59,946 nt of DNA from a virus: the IMG/VR virus record IMGVR_UViG_3300031753_000008, positions 1-59,946 of that record, one strand, 5' to 3'. Made by a program: the position numbers and the translations under genes. Shown here piece after piece: positions 51,335 through 58,910 of the stretch. The notes below the pieces were generated by a model. That model had not been told where the DNA came from. It was given only the letters and a program-made list of their open reading frames with translations, and made no database searches. Numbering within the stretch: position 1 is the stretch's first letter; each line of letters begins with the position of its first letter.

Positions 51335-51555
51335 ATGCCGAGATCGAGCGTTCTGTGCGTGTCGAGGTCAGCGCCATTGGCGACGGCCGGGTCGTTGTCG
51401 CCATCTGTTTTTCCTGCGGCCACCAGGCGCGCATTTGCGACGGCGCCGACGAGTTGCGCGTTCTCGCGCACCTGATCCTGCGGACCTGCGACACCGCCGA
51501 TGCGCTGAAAGCCGCACCCGAAGCGCTTCAGGGCCAGGTCAAGGGCCGGGCATGA
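51331..51555 (+). CDS. small hypothetical protein
   Basis: A 74-residue protein (VVVAICFSCGHQARICDGAD) with two or three Cys and a helical C-terminus. Overlaps the VRR-NUC stop. No family recognised. Confidence 0.6.
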   Translation: MNAEIERSVRVEVSAIGDGRVVVAICFSCGHQARICDGADELRVLAHLILRTCDTADALKAAPEALQGQVKGRA

Positions 51556-51668
51556 ACGGGTTTGTCTGGGGATTTGTCGCCGGGGTCGCCGCGTGGCCGC
51601 TCGTCGTGCTCCTCGCGGCCTGGTTCCTCGCGAGCCGCCTGCCGGTCGACTACGGCGGTTGCGAATGA
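51552..51668 (+). CDS. tiny membrane protein
   Basis: A 38-residue protein with one membrane helix (FVAGVAAWPLVVLLAAWFLA). Overlaps the upstream stop. Function unknown. Confidence 0.5.
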   Translation: MNGFVWGFVAGVAAWPLVVLLAAWFLASRLPVDYGGCE

Positions 51669-51720
51669 GGGGGGAGCGCCTGCGCAGGGCGCTAAGTTTT
51701 TTCGTTGGGGGAAAGCAACG

Positions 51721-52479
51721 ATGTTCTGGGGGAAGCATCACGTCGGCATGATCACCGACGACAAGCTGGTGACGGCGGCTGATATGGCCGGCGCTTCGCC
51801 GCTTCTGGGGCCGGTCGTGTTCGGCGCATTGTTCGAGCGCACGATCGAAAATGGCGATGGAACGTTCCGCGGTTTTCAGCCGCGCGTGCTGGCGTACAAA
51901 TTCCGAGTCAAGGTGGAGGAGGTCGAGCGCCTCATCGCCGCCTTTGTAGAGCTCGGGATCGTCGCCGGCGAGCGCTTGGTCAACTGGGCTAAGCGCCAGG
52001 GCGCCGCCGCCATCGAGGCTGGCCTAGCCGCGGCCAAATCCGTCGACCGCGCGATCACGAAATCGGCCGAGCGGATGCGGCGAAAGCGCGAGCGCGACGC
52101 CGCCGCGCACCGGCAGGGGGAGCTCTTTACGGCCGCCGCCAAAGAGGCGTCACACCGCCCCGTCACAGCGTCACATCCGGGCGTCACATGTGACGCTACC
52201 GCGTCCCTTCCCCCTGCACCCCCTACCAGAGATATATATAAAAATACCCCCCAAAAGCCCCCCCAAGGGGGAGCGCGCAGCGCCCGGATGCAAATCGCCG
52301 AGAGGGAAGGCGAGGGGGTTCAGGGCGAGATCCTGATGCCGCTCGACGGCGGCCGGCGTCGGCCAGTGTTAGACAGGCCGCCGCGGATGACGGAACGCGA
52401 GCGGCGCAGGATCGCCTACCATGCCATGCTCGCGAACTGGGTGGCTCGGGTGGAGGCGGCCGGTGGCCTCGCCGCCTGA
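51721..52479 (+). CDS. replication initiator (lambda O-like arrangement)
   Basis: About 252 residues from an ATG after GGGGAAAG. N-terminal part (ADMAGASPLLGPVVFGALFE, then KVEEVERLIAAFVELGIVAG) reads as a winged helix typical of phage initiators; a central basic helix region (SAERMRRKRERDAAAHR) follows. Residues about 140-190 are a linker encoded by DNA with five GTCACA iterons and an AT-rich tract, as in lambda O. It should bind those iterons and start replication. A loader candidate follows. Confidence 0.72.
   Translation: MFWGKHHVGMITDDKLVTAADMAGASPLLGPVVFGALFERTIENGDGTFRGFQPRVLAYKFRVKVEEVERLIAAFVELGIVAGERLVNWAKRQGAAAIEAGLAAAKSVDRAITKSAERMRRKRERDAAAHRQGELFTAAAKEASHRPVTASHPGVTCDATASLPPAPPTRDIYKNTPQKPPQGGARSARMQIAEREGEGVQGEILMPLDGGRRRPVLDRPPRMTERERRRIAYHAMLANWVARVEAAGGLAA
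52147..52246. other. candidate replication origin
   Basis: Five GTCACA iterons: 52147-52154, 52160-52167, 52168-52175, 52181-52188 and an inverted copy 52189-52196, the last two forming a perfect 16-bp palindrome. An AT-rich tract (GATATATATAAAAATA, 52231-52246) follows in very GC-rich DNA, suited to strand opening. All of it lies within the initiator gene, like lambda ori in gene O. Confidence 0.72.
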
Positions 52480-53008
52480 GGTCGCCGTCGCGGTGGCGAT
52501 GCTGGCCGAGATATTCCACGACGGCCCGAGCGAGAGAGGCGTGAACCTCTACGCCCGGGCCCTGGCCGACCTGCCGACGGTTGCGCTGACGGATGCGGTC
52601 GACCGGCTGATCCGCGACCACGAACGCTTTTTCCCGACCCCGGCCGAGATCCGCGCCGCCGCGGGGTTTGCCGGCGACGATGCCGCTTCCGGTGCACTGC
52701 CGCTGTTTCCCCCCGACCCGCGCAGCCTCGACCAGATAGCCGACACCCGTCGGCGGCTGGCGCCGCTGTGGGGCGAGGTGCGGCGCGTGTTCAACGGGGG
52801 CGAGCTGCGCCCGTTCGCCGAGGTTATGGCCGATCTCGATGCCGGCAGGCTCGGCACGGCGTCCTTGCCGGCGCCGGCCGCGCCGCGCCGCCCGGCGCCG
52901 TGCTATGTCGCCGACGGGCCGGACGACGACCGGTTGGCGACCGGTTGGCGACCGCTGGGCGACGCTCTCGGGCCGATGCCGGCTATCGCAGAGGAGGAGA
53001 GGTCATGA
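52463..53008 (+). CDS. helicase-loader candidate
   Basis: About 181 residues from a GTG inside the end of the upstream gene. Helical N-terminal part (YARALADLPTVALTDAVDRL, then RDHERFFPTPAEIRAAA) is a pattern seen in proteins downstream of phage initiators and believed to load or interact with DnaB helicase. The C-terminus is Pro/Asp-rich. The call rests on position and pattern, not on a specific motif. Confidence 0.55.
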   Translation: MASPPEVAVAVAMLAEIFHDGPSERGVNLYARALADLPTVALTDAVDRLIRDHERFFPTPAEIRAAAGFAGDDAASGALPLFPPDPRSLDQIADTRRRLAPLWGEVRRVFNGGELRPFAEVMADLDAGRLGTASLPAPAAPRRPAPCYVADGPDDDRLATGWRPLGDALGPMPAIAEEERS

Positions 53009-53313
53009 ATTTCGAGGATCTGGTGGACCGAGTGACGCAGCGTCTGGCCTGGCCGACAGCAAAAACGACGGTGCGCGAGGTGTTGCGCGCGGAGTTCGCG
53101 ATTATCGGCGAGGCGTTGGCGACCGAGAGCGAGGTGGTCCTGCCCGAGCTCGGGCGGTTCAAGGTCGAGCATGTCGGCTCGCGCACTGGGCGGCATCCGC
53201 GCACCGGCGAGCCGATCGCGATCCCGGCGCGCCGACGGGTCAAGTTCGCCCCCACACTGCGGGTCAAGCGCAGGCTGCAGCCCTGGTGGCGGAATGGCTC
53301 GCCAGGGAGTTGA
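53005..53313 (+). CDS. HU/IHF-like DNA-binding protein
   Basis: A 102-residue protein with strong GAGGAGGAGAG site. N-terminal helices (DLVDRVTQRLAWPTAKTTVR), LPELGRFKVEHVGSRTGRHP and RTGEPIAIPARRRVKFAP match HU/IHF; the arm carries RHPRTGEPI. It bends DNA and may assist origin firing, integration or packaging. Confidence 0.9.
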   Translation: MNFEDLVDRVTQRLAWPTAKTTVREVLRAEFAIIGEALATESEVVLPELGRFKVEHVGSRTGRHPRTGEPIAIPARRRVKFAPTLRVKRRLQPWWRNGSPGS

Positions 53314-53314
53314 T

Positions 53315-53566
53315 TTGAAATTGGCGTGCGTCACGGTGACGGTAATGGGGCCAACGGGGTCCGGTAAGTCCCGAATTCTCGGCGAGATTGAGATCGCGCT
53401 CAAGGCGATCGGCGTCTCGGTTCGGTGGGCTGACGCGGACGACCGGCGTTCAGTCAACAGCGAGCATTGGGCCGAGGCGACAGGCGGTTGGCAGCCGGAT
53501 TTCCCCGTGGTCGTGCTCAAGGAGATTAATGTGCCGATCAGTCCGAAAAAGCCGTGCGCGCGCTAA
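53315..53566 (+). CDS. mini P-loop protein
   Basis: About 83 residues from a TTG (GTG at 53327 possible). A Walker A motif GPTGSGKS is followed by a helix and then WADADDRRS; the end has VVVLKEINVP. Only half of a usual P-loop NTPase fold fits. Such mini P-loop ORFs occur in many phages; function is not known to me. Confidence 0.65.
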   Translation: MKLACVTVTVMGPTGSGKSRILGEIEIALKAIGVSVRWADADDRRSVNSEHWAEATGGWQPDFPVVVLKEINVPISPKKPCAR

Positions 53567-53856
53567 CGGTTTGCGTGTTTGTAATCCCAGTAGCAGCCGC
53601 CTTCGGAGGCGGGTTATGTACGGCGGCGGCGCTCTATTTTATTGCCTTGGAAGCGATCGGTGGTTGGTGTATCTCACACCAACTTACTTGGGCGCTCTGT
53701 TCAGCGTCGGTCGTCGCCGCCTCGTCACTGATGACGGTGGCCGTCAGGTCACAAATAAGGCCATGCCCGCCGCGACCTAGCCCTTCAACCGACCCAGGCC
53801 GAGCAGTCGATCCCTCGTGGCACAAGCTGACGCGGCGTATTAAACATCCTATTTAA
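53554..53856 (+). CDS. possible two-helix membrane protein
   Basis: 100 residues from a GTG overlapping the upstream gene. Two hydrophobic segments (VCVFVIPVAAAFGGGLCTAA and LTWALCSASVVAASSLMTVA) followed by a Pro-rich tail. No ribosome site is clear. If not real, 53567-53911 would be a 345-bp non-coding stretch. Confidence 0.4.
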   Translation: MRALTVCVFVIPVAAAFGGGLCTAAALYFIALEAIGGWCISHQLTWALCSASVVAASSLMTVAVRSQIRPCPPRPSPSTDPGRAVDPSWHKLTRRIKHPI

Positions 53857-53870
53857 GTGTTAAGTGCGGT
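53838..53870. promoter_or_regulatory. AT-rich regulatory candidate
   Basis: An AT-rich island, including tandem TTAAGTG repeats (53853-53866), stands out in GC-rich DNA just upstream of the HTH gene at 53912. It could hold a promoter or binding site for late regulation. Confidence 0.4.
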
Positions 53871-53911
53871 ATCGCCTGTCTTGGGGGAAAGCACTTGTCG
53901 CATGAGGCGGC

Positions 53912-54250
53912 ATGCTCGGCTGGCGGGGGCGGATGCACATGGCTGGACTGCGCCAGCGCACGATCGCGCGGCTCCTCGGCTGGAGCGAGGGCGGTGTATC
54001 GAAAGGGCTGCGCCGCGATCCGGTGCCGGGGCCGATCCGGGCTGTGATCAGCGCGTGGGAAGTGATGCCGCCTCAGCAGCGCGCCGATTGGCTCGCGGCG
54101 CACGGCCTGCGCCACCGATTGCCGCGGCAGCGGCTGGTCTCGCCCGGGTTGCCGGCGAAGAGTGCACCGCGCGCCGCCGGGCAAAAAACAACCAAACTGC
54201 AACCGGGTTGCATTTTACCGCCGCACTCGGATCGGAACTTTCCGGCATGA
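53912..54250 (+). CDS. HTH protein, possible late regulator
   Basis: A 112-residue protein with GAGGCGG site. LRQRTIARLLGWSEGGVSKG is a helix-turn-helix, followed by a helical part (IRAVISAWEVMPPQQRADWL) and a basic tail. It sits at the early/late junction of the rightward strand. Role as regulator is inferred. Start could be at a later ATG (53939). Confidence 0.65.
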   Translation: MLGWRGRMHMAGLRQRTIARLLGWSEGGVSKGLRRDPVPGPIRAVISAWEVMPPQQRADWLAAHGLRHRLPRQRLVSPGLPAKSAPRAAGQKTTKLQPGCILPPHSDRNFPA

Positions 54251-54302
54251 TTCCGGCTACCCTGGGATAATTCGACCTTGGGCGCAGCGGGGCGTCACGA
54301 AT

Positions 54303-54839
54303 GTGAGCAAAAAAACTCGCAGCGCCCATGGCGCTCGCCTGGTCTCCCCCCTGCCAGGCGAGCGTTTTACGCACGGCCCGGTCGAGCTCTGCCCAAATCC
54401 GATCGCCGATGACGCGGGGGTGATCTCGCGCCCCTACCGCGCGATCAACATCCTCGCCGCGATGGAGCGCCGCGGTGCGATCACCGCCCGGATGCGCACC
54501 GCCGGCGACGACTTCAACGAGCTTTTTCGGCGAGCCGCGCTCGACCCGCTGCGCGCCGCTCCGCTTGTGCGCCAGAGTCGCGGCCGGAACGAGCCGAGCC
54601 TGGCGCTCGAAGTGGCGCGCGAGCGGGTGTGGCGCGCCATCACCGCGGTCGGAGGGGTCGGCTCGCCCGGCGGGTCCTGCCTGTGGCATGTCGTCGGCTG
54701 GGAAACCTCGCTGAAGGAATGGGCGCTGGGCCAGGGCTGGAACGGCCGCCGCGTCAGCCAGGAAGCGGCCTCGGGCATCCTGATCGCCGCGCTGGGCGCG
54801 CTGCATCAGCATTTTCAGGGCGTCGCCCGCGCCGCCTGA
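54303..54839 (+). CDS. DUF6456-like regulator
   Basis: About 178 residues from a GTG. The part AITARMRTAGDDFNELFRRA, then EVARERVWRAITAVGGVGSP, then LGQGWNGRRVSQEAASGILI fits DUF6456, seen in alphaproteobacterial regulators and phage proteins next to late genes. It may act on transcription of the late block; the role is inferred from location. Confidence 0.68.
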   Translation: MSKKTRSAHGARLVSPLPGERFTHGPVELCPNPIADDAGVISRPYRAINILAAMERRGAITARMRTAGDDFNELFRRAALDPLRAAPLVRQSRGRNEPSLALEVARERVWRAITAVGGVGSPGGSCLWHVVGWETSLKEWALGQGWNGRRVSQEAASGILIAALGALHQHFQGVARAA

Positions 54840-54873
54840 AACCCTCACACCACCGACAAACCGACGTTTTAGT

Positions 54874-54901
54874 CTGTGACGCGCTCGGAACGGCGTTACA
54901 G
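54874..54901. repeat. inverted repeat at the serine recombinase start
   Basis: CTGTGACGC (54874-54882) and GCGTTACAG (54893-54901) form an imperfect inverted repeat with one mismatch, spanning the recombinase GTG. It might be the recombinase's own site or an operator. Its left arm contains the iteron motif GTCACA in inverse. Confidence 0.45.
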
Positions 54902-55622
54902 GTGCGCAAGAAGCTTGTCGGCGCCCCCGGTTTCGGGGCCGCGCTTTGTCGCCTATTTCCGGGTTTCGACCGATAAGCAGGGCGCCTCGGGGCTGGGGCT
55001 TGAAGCGCAACGCGAGGCCGTCTCCCGCCATGTAGGTGCTGCGGGCGGGCTCGTCGTCGCCGAGTTCACCGAGGTCGAGACCGGCACCCGAAAACGCCAC
55101 CGGCCGCAGATGATGGCGGCGCTGGCGGCATGCCGGCTGAGGCGCGCCGTCTTGGTCATCGCCAAGCTCGATCGGCTGGCGCGCAACGTCCATTTCGTCT
55201 CGGGGCTGATGGAAGCCGGCGTCGAGTTCGTCGCATGCGACAACCCGCATGCGACGCGCGTCCTGGTCCACATCATGGCGGCCTTTGCCGAGTACGAGGC
55301 CGAGGCGATCTCGCGCCGCACCAAGGAAGCCTTGGCCGCCGCCAAGGCGCGCGGCGTCAGGCTCGGCAACCCGCATTTGAAGCCCGGCGACCGTTTCGGC
55401 CTGGCGCGTGCGGCGCGGCGTGCCCGTGCGGTGCGGGCGCAGGAGCGCGCCGCCGACGTGATGCACTTCATCGCTGCGGCGCAAGCCGCGGGCTGCGCCA
55501 GCCTCGGCGAGATCGCGCGCGCTTTGACCGCGCGCGGCATCGACACCCCGGGCGGCGGCCATGAGTGGCGCGCCGAGCAGGTCAAGCGAGTCATTCAACG
55601 CGCGGGGGATGCGAACCGGTGA
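54876..55622 (+). CDS. serine recombinase (resolvase/invertase type)
   Basis: About 248 residues. Catalytic Ser31 in FVAYFRVSTDKQG, then LVIAKLDRLARN with the conserved Arg residues, VLVHIMAAFAEYEAEAISRR and the linker helix; a C-terminal HTH (SLGEIARALTARGIDTPGGG, then EWRAEQVKRVIQRA) binds DNA. Small serine recombinases invert or resolve DNA. The phage already has a tyrosine integrase, so this one may control a switch or resolve multimers. No inverted crossover pair was identified. Confidence 0.9.
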   Translation: MTRSERRYRCARSLSAPPVSGPRFVAYFRVSTDKQGASGLGLEAQREAVSRHVGAAGGLVVAEFTEVETGTRKRHRPQMMAALAACRLRRAVLVIAKLDRLARNVHFVSGLMEAGVEFVACDNPHATRVLVHIMAAFAEYEAEAISRRTKEALAAAKARGVRLGNPHLKPGDRFGLARAARRARAVRAQERAADVMHFIAAAQAAGCASLGEIARALTARGIDTPGGGHEWRAEQVKRVIQRAGDANR

Positions 55623-55936
55623 ACATCGAAGCCGAGATCATCGATTTCGGTTGCGCCTATCCCCTCGACGATGCGCCGATCCGCTATTGCGGCTGCCGGC
55701 GGCGGGTCGGATCGAGCTATTGCGAGGCGCACCATGCGCTGTGCTACCTGCCGCGCGGCTCGCGCGCCGAAGAACGCCTGCTAGGCTATCACCGATGGCT
55801 GGCGCGCGTCGGGCAGCGGACGATCCGCGATTGCCTGTGGGCGCAGCGTGAAGACGCTCGCCGCGCGGCTGCGGCTGTTGCCGGCGCGGGTCAATCTCCC
55901 TCAGAAGAAAGCTGCCCCGCTCTACGCCTCGCCTGA
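55619..55936 (+). CDS. GcrA C-terminal-like zinc protein
   Basis: About 105 residues from a GTG overlapping the recombinase stop. Segment IRYCGCRRRVGSSYCEAHHA, then LCYLPRG, resembles the C-terminal zinc-like part of GcrA, the alphaproteobacterial cell-cycle regulator that binds sigma70 at methylated promoters. The N-terminal GcrA DNA-binding part is absent. It may interact with host RNA polymerase or mimic GcrA. Confidence 0.62.
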   Translation: MNIEAEIIDFGCAYPLDDAPIRYCGCRRRVGSSYCEAHHALCYLPRGSRAEERLLGYHRWLARVGQRTIRDCLWAQREDARRAAAAVAGAGQSPSEESCPALRLA

Positions 55937-56195
55937 ATGGCGCTCGCTGATCGCGTCGATCATCGCCGAGCGCGGCCGGCGTTGTGAAGACCCGGCCCAT
56001 GATCCGGGGCGTCCGCGCGCCGGGGTGCGTCTCTTTGGCGACCACATCAAGGAACTCGCCGACGGCGGGGCGCTCCTCGACCGGCGCAACATCATGCTGC
56101 TCTGCGGCGCGTGCCATTCGCGCAAGACCGCGGCCGCCCGCGCAAGGCGCCAGGGGGATGGGGGTTTCCCGTCGCCGTCGCCGACGCACGAGTAA
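55848..56195 (+). CDS. HNH endonuclease
   Basis: About 115 residues from a GTG, overlapping the previous gene. HNH pattern: LYASPEWRSLIASIIAERGR, then GDHIKELADGGALLDRRNIM with the catalytic His, and LLCGACHSRKT. Such HNH proteins beside terminase genes are needed for cohesive-end cleavage in HK97-like phages, so this supports a cos-type packaging system. Confidence 0.85.
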   Translation: MKTLAARLRLLPARVNLPQKKAAPLYASPEWRSLIASIIAERGRRCEDPAHDPGRPRAGVRLFGDHIKELADGGALLDRRNIMLLCGACHSRKTAAARARRQGDGGFPSPSPTHE

Positions 56196-56258
56196 CCGCG
56201 TGGGACCGCACGCGCAGAGTTTTTTTGGCGTCTTGAGAATTTTGGGGAAATCCTCGAT

Positions 56259-56657
56259 TTGACCGAAAAAGTCACCGGCCGGCCGCCATTCAAGCCGACG
56301 GCGAAGCTGCGGCGCGCGGTCGAGGAGATGCGCGCCTGTGGCGAGGCGCAGGAGACGATCGCGCGGGCGATCGGGTGCAGCGACGAGACCTTGCGCAAGC
56401 ATTTTGCCAACGAGCTGGCGACCGGCCATGCGGTGCGCCGGCGCGAGGTCATCGGGCTCCTGTTCCAGAGCGCGCGCGGCGGCAACGTCTCGGCCCAGCG
56501 CAAGCTCGACGACATGACACGGCCCGGCGCGGCGCGACCGGAAGGCGAAAGGGCGCCCCCACTCGGCAAAAAGGAAGAGGCGCAGGAAGCAGCCCTCCAT
56601 CCCGATGCCGCGACTGACATGGGCGAGCTGATGGCGCGTCGCGCGCGGATGCACTGA
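56259..56657 (+). CDS. terminase small subunit-like HTH protein
   Basis: About 132 residues from a TTG. TGRPPFKPTAKLRRAVEEMR, then GEAQETIARAIGCSDETLRK is a helix-turn-helix seen in small proteins directly upstream of TerL in related phages, used to recognise packaging DNA. Acidic C-terminus (EEAQEAALHPDAATD). The stop overlaps the methyltransferase remnant ATG. Confidence 0.75.
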   Translation: MTEKVTGRPPFKPTAKLRRAVEEMRACGEAQETIARAIGCSDETLRKHFANELATGHAVRRREVIGLLFQSARGGNVSAQRKLDDMTRPGAARPEGERAPPLGKKEEAQEAALHPDAATDMGELMARRARMH

Positions 56658-56809
56658 TGGCGGTCGAAACCGTCGCGATCGGCGACGCGCGCCTCATCCT
56701 CGGCGACTGCCGCGAGATATTGCCGGGGATCGAGCGGCACTGGTTCGACATTGCCTGCCGCCGCATCGAAGAAGCGCAGGCAAAGGTGACGGCCGCCGCC
56801 GCGGCGTAA
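56657..56809 (+). pseudogene. internally deleted DNA methyltransferase remnant
   Basis: A 50-residue ORF. Residues 1-24 (VAIGDARLILGDCREILPGI) match the N-terminus of phage adenine or N4-cytosine methyltransferases; residues 25-43 (RHWFDIACRRIEEAQAK) match their C-terminus. The catalytic DPPY motif and SAM-binding core, about 150-200 residues, are missing, and the ends are joined in frame. It starts 1 bp inside the small-terminase-like stop. Confidence 0.75.
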
Positions 56810-56824
56810 GCCCGAATTCGCAAA

Positions 56825-58513
56825 ATGTGGGACCTGTCGTGCCGGGACTGGGAAGAGCGGATACGGCAGGGCCGCCCGCTGGTGCCCGAGCTGCCGCTGT
56901 GGCGCGAGGAAGCCGACATCGCGGTCGAGTTCTTCGACCGGTTGCGGCTGCCCGACGTCGTCGGCAATCCGACAATGGCCGAGGCTTGCGGCGAGTGGTG
57001 GCGCGACATCATCCGCGCGTTGTTCGGTTCGCTCGACCCGGTCGCGATGACGCGCTGGATCGAGGAAATATTCGCGCTAGTTGCGAAAAAGAATTCGAAG
57101 ACCACCTACGGCGCCGGGCTAATGCTGACGGCGCTCTTCATGAACCGGCGGCCGCTCGCCGAATTTCTGTTTATCGCCGTTACTCACTCGATCGCCGACC
57201 TCGCCTTCAGCCAGGCGGCGGGCATGATCGAGCTTGATCCCGAGCTGAAGCGGCGCTACCGGGTGCGCGAGCACATCAAGGAAATCCGCGACCGGATCAC
57301 CGGGGCCCGGCTCAAGATTAAGACCTTCGATTTGAACGTGCTGACCGGGCCGCGGCCGGCGGGTGTGTTTCTCGACGAATTGCACCTGCTCGGCGGCGTC
57401 GCCGCGGCATCGAAAATCATTCGGCAATTGCGCGGCGGTCGCGAGGCGATCCCGGAAGGGTTTCTGGTTTTTTGCACGACCCAGTCGGAGGACGCGCCGG
57501 CCGGGGCCTTTGCCGAGGAGTTGGGAACCGCGCGTGCGATCCGCGACGGCCATCGCTCGGGCAAGATGCTGCCGGCGCTTTATGAATTCCCGCGGGAATT
57601 GCAGAAGTTGTCGGTCGCAGGAGAGCCGGCGCCGTGGGAGAATCCCGCAGCGTGGCCGATGGTTACGCCCAATCTCGGGCGCTCATTGCGGCTCGATAGC
57701 CTGATCGAGAAGTTCGGCGAGGCCAAGGAAAAGGGCGACGCCTCGTTGCGTGGATGGGCCTCGCAGCATTTGAATGTCGAGATCGGCCTCGCCTTGCATT
57801 CGGCGCGGTGGGCCGGCGCTGATTTCTGGGAAGGGGCGGCCGACCCGAGCCTGTCATTGCTGGCGCTATTGGCGCGCAGCGAAGTCGTGTGCATCGGGAT
57901 CGACGGCGGCGGCCTCGACGACCTATTGGGGCTGGCGGTATTGGGCCGCGAGAGCGGCAGCGAGCGCTGGCTGCATTGGGGCCGCGCGTGGGCGCACACC
58001 TCGGTATTGGAGCGGCGCAAGAGCGAGGCAGCGCGGCTGCGCGACCTCGCCGCAGCCGAGGAATTGGTCATCGTCGAGCGGCTCGGCGACGACATCGACG
58101 AGTTGGCCCAGATCTGCGAGCACGTGCTCAACACCGGTCTTTTGGCGCAGATCGGTCTCGACCCGGTCGGGATCGGCGTCGTGGTCGACGCCTTGGCGCA
58201 GCGCGAGATGACCGGAGAGAGCGGCCATGTCATCGGGATCAGCCAGGGCTGGAAGCTCTCGGGTGCGATCAAGACAGCCGAGCGCAAGCTCGCCGAGGGC
58301 AGCCTCGCGCATTGCGGCCAGGCGCTGATGGCGTGGGCGGTCGGCAACGCCAAGGTCGAGCCACGCGGCAACGCGATCACGATCACCAAGCAAGCCGCCG
58401 GCTACGCCAAGATCGACCCTGTAATGGCGCTCTTCGACGCGGTCGCGTGCCTGTCACAGAACCCGCCGTCGCGGCGCTCGGTCTACGAGAAGCGCGGGCT
58501 GTTGGTCATTTGA
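56825..58513 (+). CDS. terL: terminase large subunit
   Basis: A 562-residue packaging motor and nuclease of the HK97 type. Walker A VAKKNSKTT (residues 86-94), Walker B VFLDELHLL (181-189), and an RNase H-like nuclease with VCIGIDGGGLDDLLGLAVLG (D360, D365) and a later acidic site. It follows the small-terminase-like gene and precedes the portal. It cuts packaged DNA, with the HNH protein as likely partner. Confidence 0.95.
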   Translation: MWDLSCRDWEERIRQGRPLVPELPLWREEADIAVEFFDRLRLPDVVGNPTMAEACGEWWRDIIRALFGSLDPVAMTRWIEEIFALVAKKNSKTTYGAGLMLTALFMNRRPLAEFLFIAVTHSIADLAFSQAAGMIELDPELKRRYRVREHIKEIRDRITGARLKIKTFDLNVLTGPRPAGVFLDELHLLGGVAAASKIIRQLRGGREAIPEGFLVFCTTQSEDAPAGAFAEELGTARAIRDGHRSGKMLPALYEFPRELQKLSVAGEPAPWENPAAWPMVTPNLGRSLRLDSLIEKFGEAKEKGDASLRGWASQHLNVEIGLALHSARWAGADFWEGAADPSLSLLALLARSEVVCIGIDGGGLDDLLGLAVLGRESGSERWLHWGRAWAHTSVLERRKSEAARLRDLAAAEELVIVERLGDDIDELAQICEHVLNTGLLAQIGLDPVGIGVVVDALAQREMTGESGHVIGISQGWKLSGAIKTAERKLAEGSLAHCGQALMAWAVGNAKVEPRGNAITITKQAAGYAKIDPVMALFDAVACLSQNPPSRRSVYEKRGLLVI

Positions 58514-58794
58514 AAATAACGGTCCTCGGGAAGAAATCCGGGGACGCGCTGGAGTTTGGCAAAGTCCTCGCGGCTGCGCACGACGAGCGCCTCGCCCCAA
58601 AGCGCATCGAGAATGATCGTGGCGGCTTCGGGGCGCATATCTGAGGATCTGGGAGCGCCCAGGACAGACACGTTCTCGATGACCAGCAGACTGAGCGTAG
58701 GGCTGTCGGGCGATAAACGACCGATCCCATGCAGTTCGCCGATGACCGCGCCATCGAAGACGACCGGGTAAATCTCCATCGCGGTCAGAAGCAT
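58483..58794 (-). CDS. reverse-strand gene in the late block
   Basis: About 103 residues on the minus strand (ATG at 58794; 58779 possible), overlapping the terL 3' end by 31 bp. The sequence looks coding: IYPVVFDGAVIGELHGIGRL, SLLVIENVSVLGAP, RSREDFAKLQRVPGFLPEDR. No ribosome site is clear. As the only leftward gene inside the packaging genes it may be an accessory gene expressed in the lysogen. No family recognised. Confidence 0.6.
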   Translation of the reverse strand: MLLTAMEIYPVVFDGAVIGELHGIGRLSPDSPTLSLLVIENVSVLGAPRSSDMRPEAATIILDALWGEALVVRSREDFAKLQRVPGFLPEDRYFQMTNSPRFS

Positions 58795-58811
58795 AACAGG
58801 CGAGGGGGCGG

Positions 58812-58907
58812 ATGGAAAAGCTCGACGCCCGGCCGCTGTGGCGGCTCGACCTCGCGGCACTCGCCGCTGCGGTCATCACCTTCGCGATCGTCTGTGGCTT
58901 CGGCTGA
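58812..58907 (+). CDS. tiny membrane protein
   Basis: A 31-residue protein with GAGGGGG site and one membrane helix (LAALAAAVITFAIVCGF). It lies between terL and the portal. Function unknown. Confidence 0.5.
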   Translation: MEKLDARPLWRLDLAALAAAVITFAIVCGFG

Positions 58908-58910
58908 ATT

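Noticed and set aside
54048-55598. 516-residue minus-strand ORF opposite the serine recombinase
   Set aside because: Covers several genuine + strand genes in antisense and shows no domain pattern.
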